Notes under the pieces: model-generated
The model's input: the letters and a program-made list of their open reading frames with translations, nothing else
Told to the model about the DNA's origin: nothing
Database searches by the model: none
Program-made: the position numbers and the translations under genes
DNA from: Candidatus Saccharibacteria bacterium UBA5150
GTDB lineage: Bacteria; Patescibacteriota; Saccharimonadia; Saccharimonadales; UBA4665
NCBI GenBank assembly: GCA_002413795.1
Contig: DHXS01000021.1
Span: 14,775 to 39,383, forward strand
Reading direction: 5' to 3'
DNA length: 24,609 bases
In this document: in pieces, positions 1-6,393 of the stretch
How positions within the stretch are numbered: position 1 is the stretch's first letter
Layout: every line of letters starts with the position of its first letter

Positions 1-381
1 ACCGTTGGCACTCAGGATGGGAACTCAAATGGTAGTGGAAGCATTACTACCGGGGAGTCTTCGCAAGCAGAGACCTTTTGGGCGCAGCCCGCAAAATTTG
101 ATACACCGCAAGCACAGGAGTATATAGATGCATACCAACAAAGCTACAAGACAGCTTGCACCCCAATCTATAATGCTGCATATGATTCTGCCTACACCAG
201 TGCCTATTCAACAAGTTCGGCTGCGAAACAAAAAGCCGATGATCTGGCTGCGGCAAAAAAATCGTCTGAGACGGCGAAGAGATGGTGGCTCGTAGGGGGA
301 GCAGTAGCCACTCTTTATGCAGCAAGCGCGATCGTTCTTAATTATAAGGACGAAATCGTTACTTGGTGGAATAGTCCCTAG
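1..381 (+). CDS. 3' end of a C-terminally membrane-anchored protein of unknown function (partial)
   Basis: The frame is open from base 1 and ends at TAG 379-381, leaving 126 residues with no start inside the window. The visible part begins with a Gly/Ser/Thr-rich stretch. An Ala/Tyr/Ser-rich segment follows with repeated AYxSAY-like units and then a Lys/Ala-rich segment that looks helical. At the C-terminus there is one clear hydrophobic segment (about residues 92-112) flanked by Trp pairs (RWWLVGG ... VTWWNSP). This is the layout of a tail-anchored or single-pass membrane protein with a low-complexity linker. I recognise no family. GC content is about 48 percent over four sampled lines, lower than the housekeeping genes nearby. 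The reading frame is certain; the function is unknown. Confidence 0.75.
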   Translation, partial: TVGTQDGNSNGSGSITTGESSQAETFWAQPAKFDTPQAQEYIDAYQQSYKTACTPIYNAAYDSAYTSAYSTSSAAKQKADDLAAAKKSSETAKRWWLVGGAVATLYAASAIVLNYKDEIVTWWNSP

Positions 382-416
382 CGCACAATCCTAGATCAAC
401 CTGTTGTTCTCAAAAA

Positions 417-445
417 TTGAGGAGCACATTCGCTAATTGTATAAT
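417..445 (+). promoter_or_regulatory. Promoter of tgt
   Basis: TTGAGG (417-422), a 17-bp spacer and TATAAT (440-445) form a good sigma70-type promoter. The start would fall near 452, giving a leader of about 10 nt before ATG 463 with no Shine-Dalgarno sequence. A second -10-like hexamer, TATACT at 448-453, lies even closer to the start codon. Confidence 0.7.
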
Positions 446-462
446 GCTATACTTTACCTCTG

Positions 463-1653
463 ATGAGTGACTTCAGTTTTAAGGTTGAATCTAGTCACAA
501 GGGTATGCTGGCGCGGACGGGGGTTATTAGCACGCCGCATGGTCAGATAAAGACGCCGGCGTTTATTGTCGTTGGGACAAAAGCTACTGTAAAAGCCATG
601 ACGCCGGAAATGGTCAAGGCGGCCGGCGGGCAGGCCGTGCTGGCCAACGCTTATCATTTGTACCTCCAGCCGGGGCATAGGGTAGTGGAGCAGGCCGGGG
701 GACTGGGCAAATTTATGAACTGGGACGGCCCGACTTTTACGGATAGCGGCGGCTTCCAGGTGCTTTCCTTAGGCAGTGGCTTTAAGAAGGTGATTGACAT
801 GAAAGGGGAAGTGCCGCTAGCCGATAAGAAGGAGCGCCTGGCGCATGTTGATGATGACGGCGTAACCTTTTATTCGCATTTGGACGGCAAGAAGCTGAGG
901 TTTACGCCGGAGCTGTCGATGCAGATCCAGCACGCCGCGGGAGCTGATGTAATTTTTGCATTTGATGAGCTGACTTCCCTGCTCGACCCTTACGATTACC
1001 AGGTGGGGTCTTTGGCTCGAACGCACGCCTGGGCGGACAGGTGCTTGGCGGAACTGGGGCGATTGCGGTCTAAGCATCCGGGCCGGCCGCACCAGGCTTT
1101 ATTTGCCGTTATTCAAGGCGCCCAGCACGAGGATTTGCGGCGGGAAACTGCCCGGCACCTGGCTGGGTTGCCTTTCGACGGCTTTGGCATCGGCGGGGCG
1201 ATTGAAAAAGACCGCTTAGGCGATATTGTGCGCTGGGTCAACGAGGAACTGCCGGCCGATAAGCCCAAGCACCTGCTGGGCATTAGCGAACCCGAAGATA
1301 TTTTTGAGGCGATTGCCAACGGAGTCGATACTTTTGACTGTGTGTCGCCGACGCGGGTAGGGCGCAACGGCTCGTTTTATACCTATGAGGGCCGGCTGAA
1401 TATCACCGGCGCCAAGTTTAAGAAGGATTTTACGCCGCTTTTAGGCGATTGCGACTGCTATACCTGTCGGCACTACACGCGGGCTTATATCCATCACCTA
1501 ACCAAGGCTAAGGAAATGCTCGGCGCCACCCTGTTGTCGATCCACAACGAGCGCTTCATTATCAAGTTGGTTGATGACATCCGGGCCTCGATCGAAAACG
1601 GCAGCTTTCAGGACTTTAGGGCCGCCCGGCTCAAAAAATTAACTAAATATTAA
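463..1653 (+). CDS. tgt: tRNA-guanine(34) transglycosylase
   Basis: This enzyme exchanges guanine 34 in GUN-anticodon tRNAs for a queuosine precursor (preQ1 in most bacteria). The 396 residues cover the full TIM-barrel family. Visible landmarks are TDSGGFQ with the general-base Asp94, FDCVSPTR with the nucleophile Asp292, and the zinc site Cys330, Cys332, Cys335 and His361. The base-binding pocket departs from the bacterial norm: the usual DECT reads DELT (Leu170 in place of Cys), and the segment after GG (244-245) reads AIEK instead of LAVG. That pocket controls the choice between preQ1 and queuine in known enzymes, so the substrate may differ. No other queuosine gene is in the window. The gene is transcribed alone from its own promoter. 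Product assignment is very secure; substrate is not. Confidence 0.96.
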   Translation: MSDFSFKVESSHKGMLARTGVISTPHGQIKTPAFIVVGTKATVKAMTPEMVKAAGGQAVLANAYHLYLQPGHRVVEQAGGLGKFMNWDGPTFTDSGGFQVLSLGSGFKKVIDMKGEVPLADKKERLAHVDDDGVTFYSHLDGKKLRFTPELSMQIQHAAGADVIFAFDELTSLLDPYDYQVGSLARTHAWADRCLAELGRLRSKHPGRPHQALFAVIQGAQHEDLRRETARHLAGLPFDGFGIGGAIEKDRLGDIVRWVNEELPADKPKHLLGISEPEDIFEAIANGVDTFDCVSPTRVGRNGSFYTYEGRLNITGAKFKKDFTPLLGDCDCYTCRHYTRAYIHHLTKAKEMLGATLLSIHNERFIIKLVDDIRASIENGSFQDFRAARLKKLTKY

Positions 1654-1667
1654 ATCTGGCTATATTT

Positions 1668-1698
1668 TTGTGACCAGTGGAGTAACTGGTGCTACGAT
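1668..1698 (+). promoter_or_regulatory. Promoter of the PemK/MazF-like gene with an inverted repeat in the spacer
   Basis: A -10-like TACGAT (1693-1698) ends 6 nt before ATG 1705, predicting a leaderless message. The -35 is weak (TTGTGA at 1668 with 19 bp, or GTGACC at 1670 with 17 bp). Just upstream of the -10 lies a perfect 6-bp inverted repeat, ACCAGT (1673-1678) and ACTGGT (1685-1690), separated by 6 nt. This is a natural place for an autorepressor operator. Confidence 0.45.
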
Positions 1699-1704
1699 GC
1701 TGAC

Positions 1705-2127
1705 ATGGTAGAGAAGCCAGGAAGAATTTCTAAGGATTTTTTACGATGGTCCAAATTAAAGATCGAACTACAAAATAACGCGAGTACGCCATTCTTTTAT
1801 GAAAGGGAGATCTGGTGGGTATCGCTCGGACACAACCTTGGGTTTGAAGAAGATGGCAAGGGGGCTCGGTTTGCGCGACCTGTGCTGATATTTAGGAAGT
1901 TTAACCGTCAATTATTCTGGGGTGTGCCTTTGACCAGTACGGAACGGCATGGCCGGTACTACTTTTACTTTCACTATGAGGCTGACAAGACCAATACGGC
2001 GCTACTCTCGCAGCTACGGGCGCTTGATTCCAGGCGCCTCCTGGATAAACATGGCGTTATGAGCAGAGCGAATTTTAAGAGTCTACAGCTTAAGCTAACA
2101 CGTTTGATGCAGGCAGAAGCTCGTTAA
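1705..2127 (+). CDS. PemK/MazF-family toxin-like protein (no adjacent antitoxin)
   Basis: The 140-residue protein matches the PemK/MazF-like family common in CPR genomes. A charged N-terminal helix (about 1-32) leads into YEREIWWVSLGHNLGFE (33-49), then RFARPVLIF, an LFWGVPLT strand, and LLSQLRALDSRRLL in the C-terminal half. The ERExWW and RPVL patterns correspond to the start of the MazF SH3-like barrel, and SQLRxxDxRRL to its conserved strand/helix. Family members are ribosome-independent mRNA endoribonucleases, usually paired with an antitoxin. Here there is room for none: 51 nt lie upstream after tgt and 122 nt downstream before a convergent gene. It may be an orphan toxin or a domesticated RNase. 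The stop codon coincides with the end of a candidate minus-strand small RNA. Confidence 0.8.
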   Translation: MVEKPGRISKDFLRWSKLKIELQNNASTPFFYEREIWWVSLGHNLGFEEDGKGARFARPVLIFRKFNRQLFWGVPLTSTERHGRYYFYFHYEADKTNTALLSQLRALDSRRLLDKHGVMSRANFKSLQLKLTRLMQAEAR

Positions 2128-2153
2128 AAAAATATACCCCTCTTGCGAGGGGT
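2126..2153 (-). terminator. Rho-independent terminator on the minus strand
   Basis: Read on the minus strand, a 7-bp stem ACCCCTC/GAGGGGT (2136-2153) closed by a GCAA (GNRA) tetraloop is followed by TATA and seven Ts (2126-2132). The opposite strand has no T tract after the stem, so the terminator points leftwards. It would end both the candidate small RNA and read-through from the 2250-3723 operon, right at the stop codon of the toxin-like gene. Confidence 0.8.
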
Positions 2154-2173
2154 GAGCCCGAAGGCCATTTGCA
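2127..2173 (-). ncRNA. Candidate small RNA with two tetraloop hairpins
   Basis: A near-consensus minus-strand promoter (2180-2208) sits in a 122-nt gap and has no open reading frame behind it. The predicted transcript runs from about 2173 to the terminator, roughly 47 nt. It would fold into GGCC-UUCG-GGCU (2155-2166), a UUCG tetraloop hairpin, and then the ACCCCUC-GCAA-GAGGGGU terminator hairpin. Its 3' end is antisense to the last codons of the PemK/MazF-like gene. I recognise no known RNA family. Alternatively the promoter only drives a terminated decoy or attenuated transcript, and the second hairpin simply serves the upstream operon. Confidence 0.5.
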
Positions 2174-2179
2174 GTAGCT

Positions 2180-2208
2180 AGTATACGTAAACCGGCTCCA
2201 CCTGTCAA
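2180..2208 (-). promoter_or_regulatory. Near-consensus sigma70 promoter facing the toxin-like gene
   Basis: On the minus strand TTGACA (2208-2203), a 17-bp spacer (2202-2186) and TATACT (2185-2180) match the consensus at 11 of 12 positions. It is the best promoter match in the window, yet no gene follows it in its direction before the terminator at 2153-2126. Confidence 0.75.
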
Positions 2209-2249
2209 ATAAATATGGCTTCCGCAAGCGTCTTTCAAAGACAACGTGC

Positions 2250-3236
2250 CTAGGCCGCTACCTCGGATTCTTCGGCGTAGTAGACGCTACGTTCGCCGTA
2301 GTCGCGGCGGAAGTCGGCCAGGTCGGCCATGATGTACTGTATGGTAGAATCGGTAATTTCGTTTGGCGGGATGATCTCGCCGGCTTCCATTTTGGTTTCG
2401 CCTTTGTATTTGCCGAAAGTGGTGTAGATCGGCATTACGGCGCAGCCCAAGGACCTTATTAAGTCTACGGTGCCCGGTTTGACGCGAGCCGTAACTATGA
2501 TTTCGTGGCCGTTTATATGGCGGCCTTTGCTGTCGTGGGTATTGCCGGGCGACAGCGAAACCAGGGCATGGTAGCCCTTGGGGTGGGTAGGCTCGGCCTG
2601 CACGACGCGCAATAGGTTGTTCTTGAAGCGGTCGTTGTAGTCACCTTTGAACCGAGGCGGTATATTGGATTCGCGCATCTTTTGGTTGTCGGGCAGGGAA
2701 AAGTGCGGGTTCATAACCCAGCGGGCCATATCGACCAGTGATTTTGAGTATAGGTTGGGGCGGCCTATCATGATCGGTGCGAAAGCCCGGCCGGCCAGTA
2801 CGTGGGTGATGGCCGCCATGTCTTCAAAATTTTGGAGCGTCGCGCCAGGATCTTCATGGGCAATGGCCTGGCCGGCGGCGTAGGTTGAGAGGGCGGCCTG
2901 CAGATCAGGACTATGGCCGTTAATAAAAGCTACCGGATATTCTTTGAGGGCGTCGGTTAGCTCATCTGTTTTAGTGGCCAGCGGTTCAACGCAATCTTTT
3001 TTGATTTGCCGACCGCTGATGCCCAGGTGGTGCAGCTTGCCTAAAATGGCGTCGGCGGTTGGTATGCCCTTGAGTGCGCTGGGCTTGGCTTCGTACCAGG
3101 TTTGCAGGTAGTCGCAATACTCGTTATCCGGATCGTAGGGCATGGAGTAGGCCGCCTTGGTCAGATGGGCAGTTTCCAAATAGCGGTCGGTGAAACCCTC
3201 GGTTAATATCTGGTGGACTTCCGGGCTGGTCGTCAT
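2250..3236 (-). CDS. Conserved-looking protein of unknown function, 328 aa
   Basis: I cannot assign this protein to a family with confidence. It has no signal peptide and no membrane segment, and it reads as a soluble alpha/beta protein. Segments such as VAFINGHSPDL (about 101-111), ALVSLSPGNTHDSKG (about 219-233) and a later GCAVMPIYTTFGKYKG faintly recall the order of the GH/NH, P-G-T and V-P blocks of PlsC-type acyltransferases. However, the diagnostic HX4D motif is absent, so this is only a hint. It is the second gene of an operon: its ATG follows the upstream stop by one base (TAATATG) with no Shine-Dalgarno sequence, which points to translational coupling. The two proteins probably act together. 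Confidence 0.8.
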   Translation of the reverse strand: MTTSPEVHQILTEGFTDRYLETAHLTKAAYSMPYDPDNEYCDYLQTWYEAKPSALKGIPTADAILGKLHHLGISGRQIKKDCVEPLATKTDELTDALKEYPVAFINGHSPDLQAALSTYAAGQAIAHEDPGATLQNFEDMAAITHVLAGRAFAPIMIGRPNLYSKSLVDMARWVMNPHFSLPDNQKMRESNIPPRFKGDYNDRFKNNLLRVVQAEPTHPKGYHALVSLSPGNTHDSKGRHINGHEIIVTARVKPGTVDLIRSLGCAVMPIYTTFGKYKGETKMEAGEIIPPNEITDSTIQYIMADLADFRRDYGERSVYYAEESEVAA

Positions 3237-3237
3237 A

Positions 3238-3723
3238 TTATCGGCTGTAGCTTATGGCGTAATCGATCAGCCCCACCGGAAAATGCAGGGCCCGGCGTAG
3301 CGGTTCGTCAATTGGCAGACGGAATTCAGGTCGATCTGCGTCCAGCTCGCTCGATCCGGGAGTAATATAATCTTCCTCGATTGGTCCCAGCACCCTGGCA
3401 TCATAGATCGGCCAGGTTAGCACCATATCGTCTTTCATCGGGACACAATACAGCCGGCCCAGCCAGCCGCGGGTCTGCACCTCACCGTATTGGAGTATGG
3501 GCCAAAGCCGTTGCTCAAGCTGGTTAGTGCCATCGGGGATTTGCAGGGCCACATCGCCTCGGACAATCACATGGCGGGAATTGTTGAAAGTCCGGTTTCG
3601 GAGCGCCCTGAAGGCTTCTTTGCCGACGTGATTCTTGGCTTCCATAGTGGGCTGGGCGCTGATCATCTTTTGCCAGATCCGGCAATCTGCCAGATAGTTT
3701 TCGGTAAATTCAGTCTCAGACAT
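3238..3723 (-). CDS. Small soluble protein of unknown function, first gene of a two-gene operon
   Basis: The 161-residue product is unrecognised. It has no signal peptide or membrane segment. It begins with a charged helix (MSETEFTENYLADCRIWQK), followed by a strand-rich middle (HVIVRGDVALQIP; RLYCVPMKDDMVLTWPI) and an acidic, Pro-rich tail. I chose ATG 3723 because a Shine-Dalgarno AGAGG (3733-3729) lies 5 nt upstream. The longer open frame would start at GTG 3729 inside that ribosome-binding site, which is unlikely. The stop is one base from the start of the 328-residue gene, so the pair is coupled. Confidence 0.75.
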   Translation of the reverse strand: MSETEFTENYLADCRIWQKMISAQPTMEAKNHVGKEAFRALRNRTFNNSRHVIVRGDVALQIPDGTNQLEQRLWPILQYGEVQTRGWLGRLYCVPMKDDMVLTWPIYDARVLGPIEEDYITPGSSELDADRPEFRLPIDEPLRRALHFPVGLIDYAISYSR

Positions 3724-3745
3724 GTACACCTCTGATTACTTTGTT

Positions 3746-3773
3746 ATCTTACCACCATATGAAATTATGTAAA
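3746..3773 (-). promoter_or_regulatory. Probable promoter of the 3723-2250 operon
   Basis: On the minus strand TTTACA (3773-3768), a 16-bp spacer and TAAGAT (3751-3746) would start RNA near 3739. The leader of about 16 nt is just long enough to hold the AGAGG ribosome-binding site. Confidence 0.5.
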
Positions 3774-3783
3774 ATGCAAATGC

Positions 3784-3812
3784 TTGAATAAATGGGGTAA
3801 TTCTGGTAGAGT
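3784..3812 (+). promoter_or_regulatory. Promoter of the first paralog gene; predicted leaderless
   Basis: TTGAAT (3784-3789), a 17-bp spacer and TAGAGT (3807-3812), with ATG 3821 eight bases after the -10. The predicted start of transcription is at or next to the initiation codon. The second paralog uses the identical -10 hexamer in the same position. Confidence 0.6.
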
Positions 3813-3820
3813 AGGCTATT

Positions 3821-4492
3821 ATGGCTTTTCGAAATGCTGAAGGCGTGGAGTTTGAAGGCAGCCTGCAAGTGCCGGACTTGCCGGAGATTGCCTGGCAATA
3901 TGAGCACGAGGCCGGGATGTTCCGTCTAACGTGGGACGCTGTACGTGATTACGGCCTGGATCCGCTTGTGGAGGTTGAACCCGAGCCGGCCCCGGATGCT
4001 CCCGGCATAAGTCACCCAAAAGACGATTGGCCCAGTATGAATTTCACTATCGTGGCGCCCGACGAAGCCGAGAAGGTCGCCGTGGCCATACTCCATGGCT
4101 CGGACTCGGTAACTTGGGAGGCTTCTACGGCCGTCGTTAGCGAAGTGAGGCCGGACCGTATCGATGCCGTGGTACGGGCTATGACAACCAACCGAGCATC
4201 GCGTGACGAGCAACAGGCTTTTGCGATTGCAACGCAGGGAGAACGCTGGGGCGGTGGCTGGGTGACCCGATTGCGTGAGAAAGGCGGCTTTTCTTTCGTA
4301 GCGGCTCATTTTATGGTCGAAATGGCAACCATCACTGCCGGATCCTCGGCTGAGGCGTATTTTGACAAGCATGCTACGCCGTCTATGAAAGCGGCCGGCC
4401 GTGAAAAAGTATTGGACTTCTATAAGGGATTTGTGGAGCACGACCTGTACAGACTTTTACTGGGCGACGAAGCCCAGCCCTTGCCTCATTAA
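3821..4492 (+). CDS. Unknown protein, tandem paralog A
   Basis: The 223 residues are acidic and soluble, without signal peptide or membrane segment. The protein is clearly paralogous to the one encoded at 4709-5392. Both share an N-terminal block (here WQYEHEAGMFRLTW at 25-38, followed by YGLDPLVEVEP), a central MNFTIV/MNITVV strand, a DRIDAV motif and a C-terminal helical part. The family is not one I recognise and may be lineage-restricted. The WQYxxxAGxFRxxW block suggests a small alpha/beta fold, but no catalytic residues stand out. It is transcribed alone, convergent with nothing, and followed by a 216-nt gap holding a candidate small RNA and a strong terminator. Confidence 0.75.
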   Translation: MAFRNAEGVEFEGSLQVPDLPEIAWQYEHEAGMFRLTWDAVRDYGLDPLVEVEPEPAPDAPGISHPKDDWPSMNFTIVAPDEAEKVAVAILHGSDSVTWEASTAVVSEVRPDRIDAVVRAMTTNRASRDEQQAFAIATQGERWGGGWVTRLREKGGFSFVAAHFMVEMATITAGSSAEAYFDKHATPSMKAAGREKVLDFYKGFVEHDLYRLLLGDEAQPLPH

Positions 4493-4557
4493 GAAGTAAG
4501 CCGCCGGAGCTATCCACAAATTAAGCACAGGTAACCCGCAGGTTTGGGCGATTGAGT

Positions 4558-4586
4558 TTGACTCTATGCGGGGGCAGGTCTATATT
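4558..4586 (+). promoter_or_regulatory. Strong promoter in the gap between the paralogs
   Basis: TTGACT (4558-4563), a 17-bp spacer and TATATT (4581-4586) match the consensus at 10 of 12 positions. It faces a structured, non-coding 85-nt stretch that ends in a terminator, with no start codon placed to use it. Confidence 0.65.
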
Positions 4587-4592
4587 TAGGTT

Positions 4593-4677
4593 CAGTCACT
4601 GTGAGGTGATCAGCAGCCAAGCTAGCAATAGTGTAACTGCGACAAAAAGGGGCCCCTCAAAAGGCTCCTTTTTGCTT
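4593..4677 (+). ncRNA. Candidate small RNA, about 85 nt
   Basis: The predicted transcription start, 7 nt after the -10 at 4581-4586, coincides with the first base of a stem. CAGT-CACT (4593-4600) pairs with AGTG-TA-ACTG (4630-4639), leaving a 2-nt bulge. The 29-nt internal region contains GCTAGC and short complementary pieces. An 11-bp Rho-independent terminator (4644-4673) follows within 5 nt. Promoter, stem starting at +1 and terminator make an independent RNA gene likely. There is no plausible open reading frame inside, and I do not recognise the family. The 3' tail overlaps the -35 of the next gene. Confidence 0.55.
4644..4673 (+). terminator. Strong Rho-independent terminator
   Basis: AAAAAGGGGCC (4644-4654) pairs with GGCTCCTTTTT (4663-4673) over 11 bp including one G-T wobble, with an 8-nt loop. 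The T run continues as TTTTTGCTTTT. Because the stem contains both A and T tracts it could act on either strand. It closes the candidate small RNA and any read-through from the gene ending at 4492. Confidence 0.85.
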
Positions 4678-4700
4678 TTGAAGCGTAATTATATTAGAGT
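4672..4700 (+). promoter_or_regulatory. Promoter of the second paralog gene; predicted leaderless
   Basis: TTGCTT (4672-4677), a 17-bp spacer and TAGAGT (4695-4700). Transcription would begin near 4707, downstream of ATG 4703 and just before ATG 4709, which decides the start codon. The -35 lies inside the T tail of the preceding terminator. Confidence 0.55.
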
Positions 4701-4708
4701 ATATGATT

Positions 4709-5392
4709 ATGTCTAGTGGCTATGAAGATATCGGTGACCTGGACTTTGATGTAAACGCGGTAACACCGGCCCCGGAACCGATCTGGCAGTATCGTTACGC
4801 GGCCGGACTGTTCCGTATGTCGTGGGAAGCGGCCGGTGCCTACGGCCTCAATCCGGTCGTGCCGGTAGAGCCCTGTCCGCCGGCCGATCAAGAGGGCGTC
4901 GGCTGGCTGCGCAACGGCCACCCAGGTATGAACATAACCGTGGTAGGTCCCGGCGAAATCGAGCCGGCCGCCAGTGAAATACTTGGTGACCCGACTCTCA
5001 ATCTCATAGACCCGTCCGTTTTCGATGTCATTTGGGTGCCTAAAGATGACCGCATCGATGCCGTGTTTAGCTTTCCGGTTACCAAAAAAGACCCCCCGGA
5101 AACTCAGCGGGCATACTTCGACAACTGCCTGGGCAGAAGCATTCCTGAAGAGGGCTTCACCGAACTGGCTTCGGAAAAAGGCTTTGCTAAGATGCTGGGC
5201 CGCTACTTGACCCGTCTGGCCGCCGAAACCGCGGCCGTGGGTTTTGACTCGTATCTCACAGAGAATGGCGGCGACGAAATGCCTGCCCGTCAGCGAAGCC
5301 GGCTAATTACCGACTACGCCGAAGATGTCTGGCAGGGTGTCAGCGATATATTCTTCCAGCCCGGGCAAATTTTTGCCGACTTGACGCTTTAG
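4709..5392 (+). CDS. Unknown protein, tandem paralog B
   Basis: The 227-residue soluble protein is a diverged paralog of the 3821-4492 product. Shared features are WQYRYAAGLFRMSW with YGLNPVVPVEP near the N-terminus, MNITVV in the middle and DDRIDAV before the C-terminal helical half. The start is placed at ATG 4709 because the predicted transcript begins at about 4707; ATG 4703 would lie upstream of it. The stop TAG (5390-5392) overlaps the stop of the convergent gene. Function is unknown. The separately promoted tandem copies suggest duplication followed by divergence in sequence and regulation, not an operon. Confidence 0.72.
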   Translation: MSSGYEDIGDLDFDVNAVTPAPEPIWQYRYAAGLFRMSWEAAGAYGLNPVVPVEPCPPADQEGVGWLRNGHPGMNITVVGPGEIEPAASEILGDPTLNLIDPSVFDVIWVPKDDRIDAVFSFPVTKKDPPETQRAYFDNCLGRSIPEEGFTELASEKGFAKMLGRYLTRLAAETAAVGFDSYLTENGGDEMPARQRSRLITDYAEDVWQGVSDIFFQPGQIFADLTL

Positions 5393-6378
5393 CCGCGTTG
5401 TTTTTGGCGGTCGGTTTCGTCTTCGATTTCGTGGCCGATGATTTCTTCGATCAGGTCTTCAATGGTGACAATGCCGATGATTTTGTCGTCTTTTTCGACC
5501 GGTATGAGGTGCGACTTGGCGGCGATGAACTTGCGGAACATGGTGTCCAGGGCGGTCATACTGCCGACCACCTGGGTGGGGCGCTGCGGCAGTTGGGCGA
5601 CCACGTTGGGTTTTTCGTCGAAGTCGATGTCCACCAGGTCTTTCATCATCAGCAGGCCGTAGCACTCGGTTAACTCTTCGTTAAAGATCGGGATGCGGCT
5701 GAAGCCCTTTTCTTTGATTTCTTCGATCTTAGTTTCGTCGATCAGGCTGTCCGGTTTCAGCCAATAGGTGTGGCGGATGTCGGTCATGATTTCGCGGACC
5801 CGCTTTTCGCTCAGTTGCAGGGCGCCGCGCATAATCTCGATCTCATCGTCGTCCAGTTCGCTGGATTCGTCGCCCAGGTGCTCGTCGATTAACAGGCCCA
5901 GCTCGTGGCGGCTCTGCAGGAGGCCGCGCCGGTGCGGGAACAGCACGTTGAGCAGTAATTCCAGCGGTTTGCTGAGTACGTAGGTTACAGCCACCATTAT
6001 TTTGATGAGCGGTGCGAAGCGGCTGGACCAGGCCAAGGCGTTTTTGGAAAACAGGGCCTGCGGTATGACCTCGCCGAACACGACGATCAGAATAGTGCCG
6101 AATAAGCCGGCCAGCCAGCCGTTAAGCTTTTGGTCGAGCACCAGCGAAGCCGCCGAAATGGCCGCCACGTTGGTGAACAGAATACTGGCCAGTACCAGGT
6201 GAGTGTGCCGGCGCAATGGCAGGACGCGCTGGGCCTGCTTGTTGCCGAGCTTGGCCTTGCGCTTCAGGTCCGCCATGTCCAACGACATGAAAGCGATGTT
6301 CAGCCCGGAGCAGATAGCCGAGGCCAGGACCAGCAGTGCTACTTCGGTGATTATCAGCGGGGTACTGCCGTTATGCAT
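5389..6378 (-). CDS. CorC/HlyC-family membrane protein with DUF21 and paired CBS domains
   Basis: Proteins of this family (329 residues here) sit in the membrane and are linked to Mg2+/Co2+ transport or its regulation. An N-terminal DUF21 region (about 1-170) has hydrophobic segments near LIITEVALLVLASAICSG, ASILFTNVAAISAASLVL and GLFGTILIVVFGEVIPQALF. A CBS pair follows (about 185-320), with REIMTDIRHTYWL and ending in DKIIGIVTIEDLIEEIIG. The usual C-terminal CorC_HlyC domain is missing, so this is the shorter architecture. I prefer ATG 6378: a TATAAT -10 at 6391-6386 covers the upstream ATG 6387 and ends 7 nt before 6378. The stop overlaps the convergent gene's stop by 4 nt. Confidence 0.88.
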   Translation of the reverse strand: MHNGSTPLIITEVALLVLASAICSGLNIAFMSLDMADLKRKAKLGNKQAQRVLPLRRHTHLVLASILFTNVAAISAASLVLDQKLNGWLAGLFGTILIVVFGEVIPQALFSKNALAWSSRFAPLIKIMVAVTYVLSKPLELLLNVLFPHRRGLLQSRHELGLLIDEHLGDESSELDDDEIEIMRGALQLSEKRVREIMTDIRHTYWLKPDSLIDETKIEEIKEKGFSRIPIFNEELTECYGLLMMKDLVDIDFDEKPNVVAQLPQRPTQVVGSMTALDTMFRKFIAAKSHLIPVEKDDKIIGIVTIEDLIEEIIGHEIEDETDRQKQRG

Positions 6379-6385
6379 TACTGCC

Positions 6386-6393
6386 ATTATACT
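6386..6393. promoter_or_regulatory. Overlapping divergent -10 elements
   Basis: TATAAT on the minus strand (6391-6386) and TATACT on the plus strand (6388-6393) share four base pairs. Each ends 7 nt before a start codon (6378 minus, 6401 plus), so both genes are predicted to be leaderless from one 8-bp element. The -35 regions are weak (TTGTTC at 6413-6408 for the minus strand) and would lie inside the opposite gene. Confidence 0.55.

Noticed and set aside
2213..2246. Two small adjacent hairpins (GTCTT-TGA-AAGAC and GCTT-GCGG-AAGC) after the 328-residue gene, on the minus strand
   Set aside because: The stems are only 4-5 bp with no T tract; they may be chance or minor 3' UTR structure and do not support a separate feature.
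4510..4518. CTATCCACA, 8 of 9 matches to a DnaA box
   Set aside because: It is a single site with no second box, no AT-rich unwinding element, and no dnaA or dnaN nearby.
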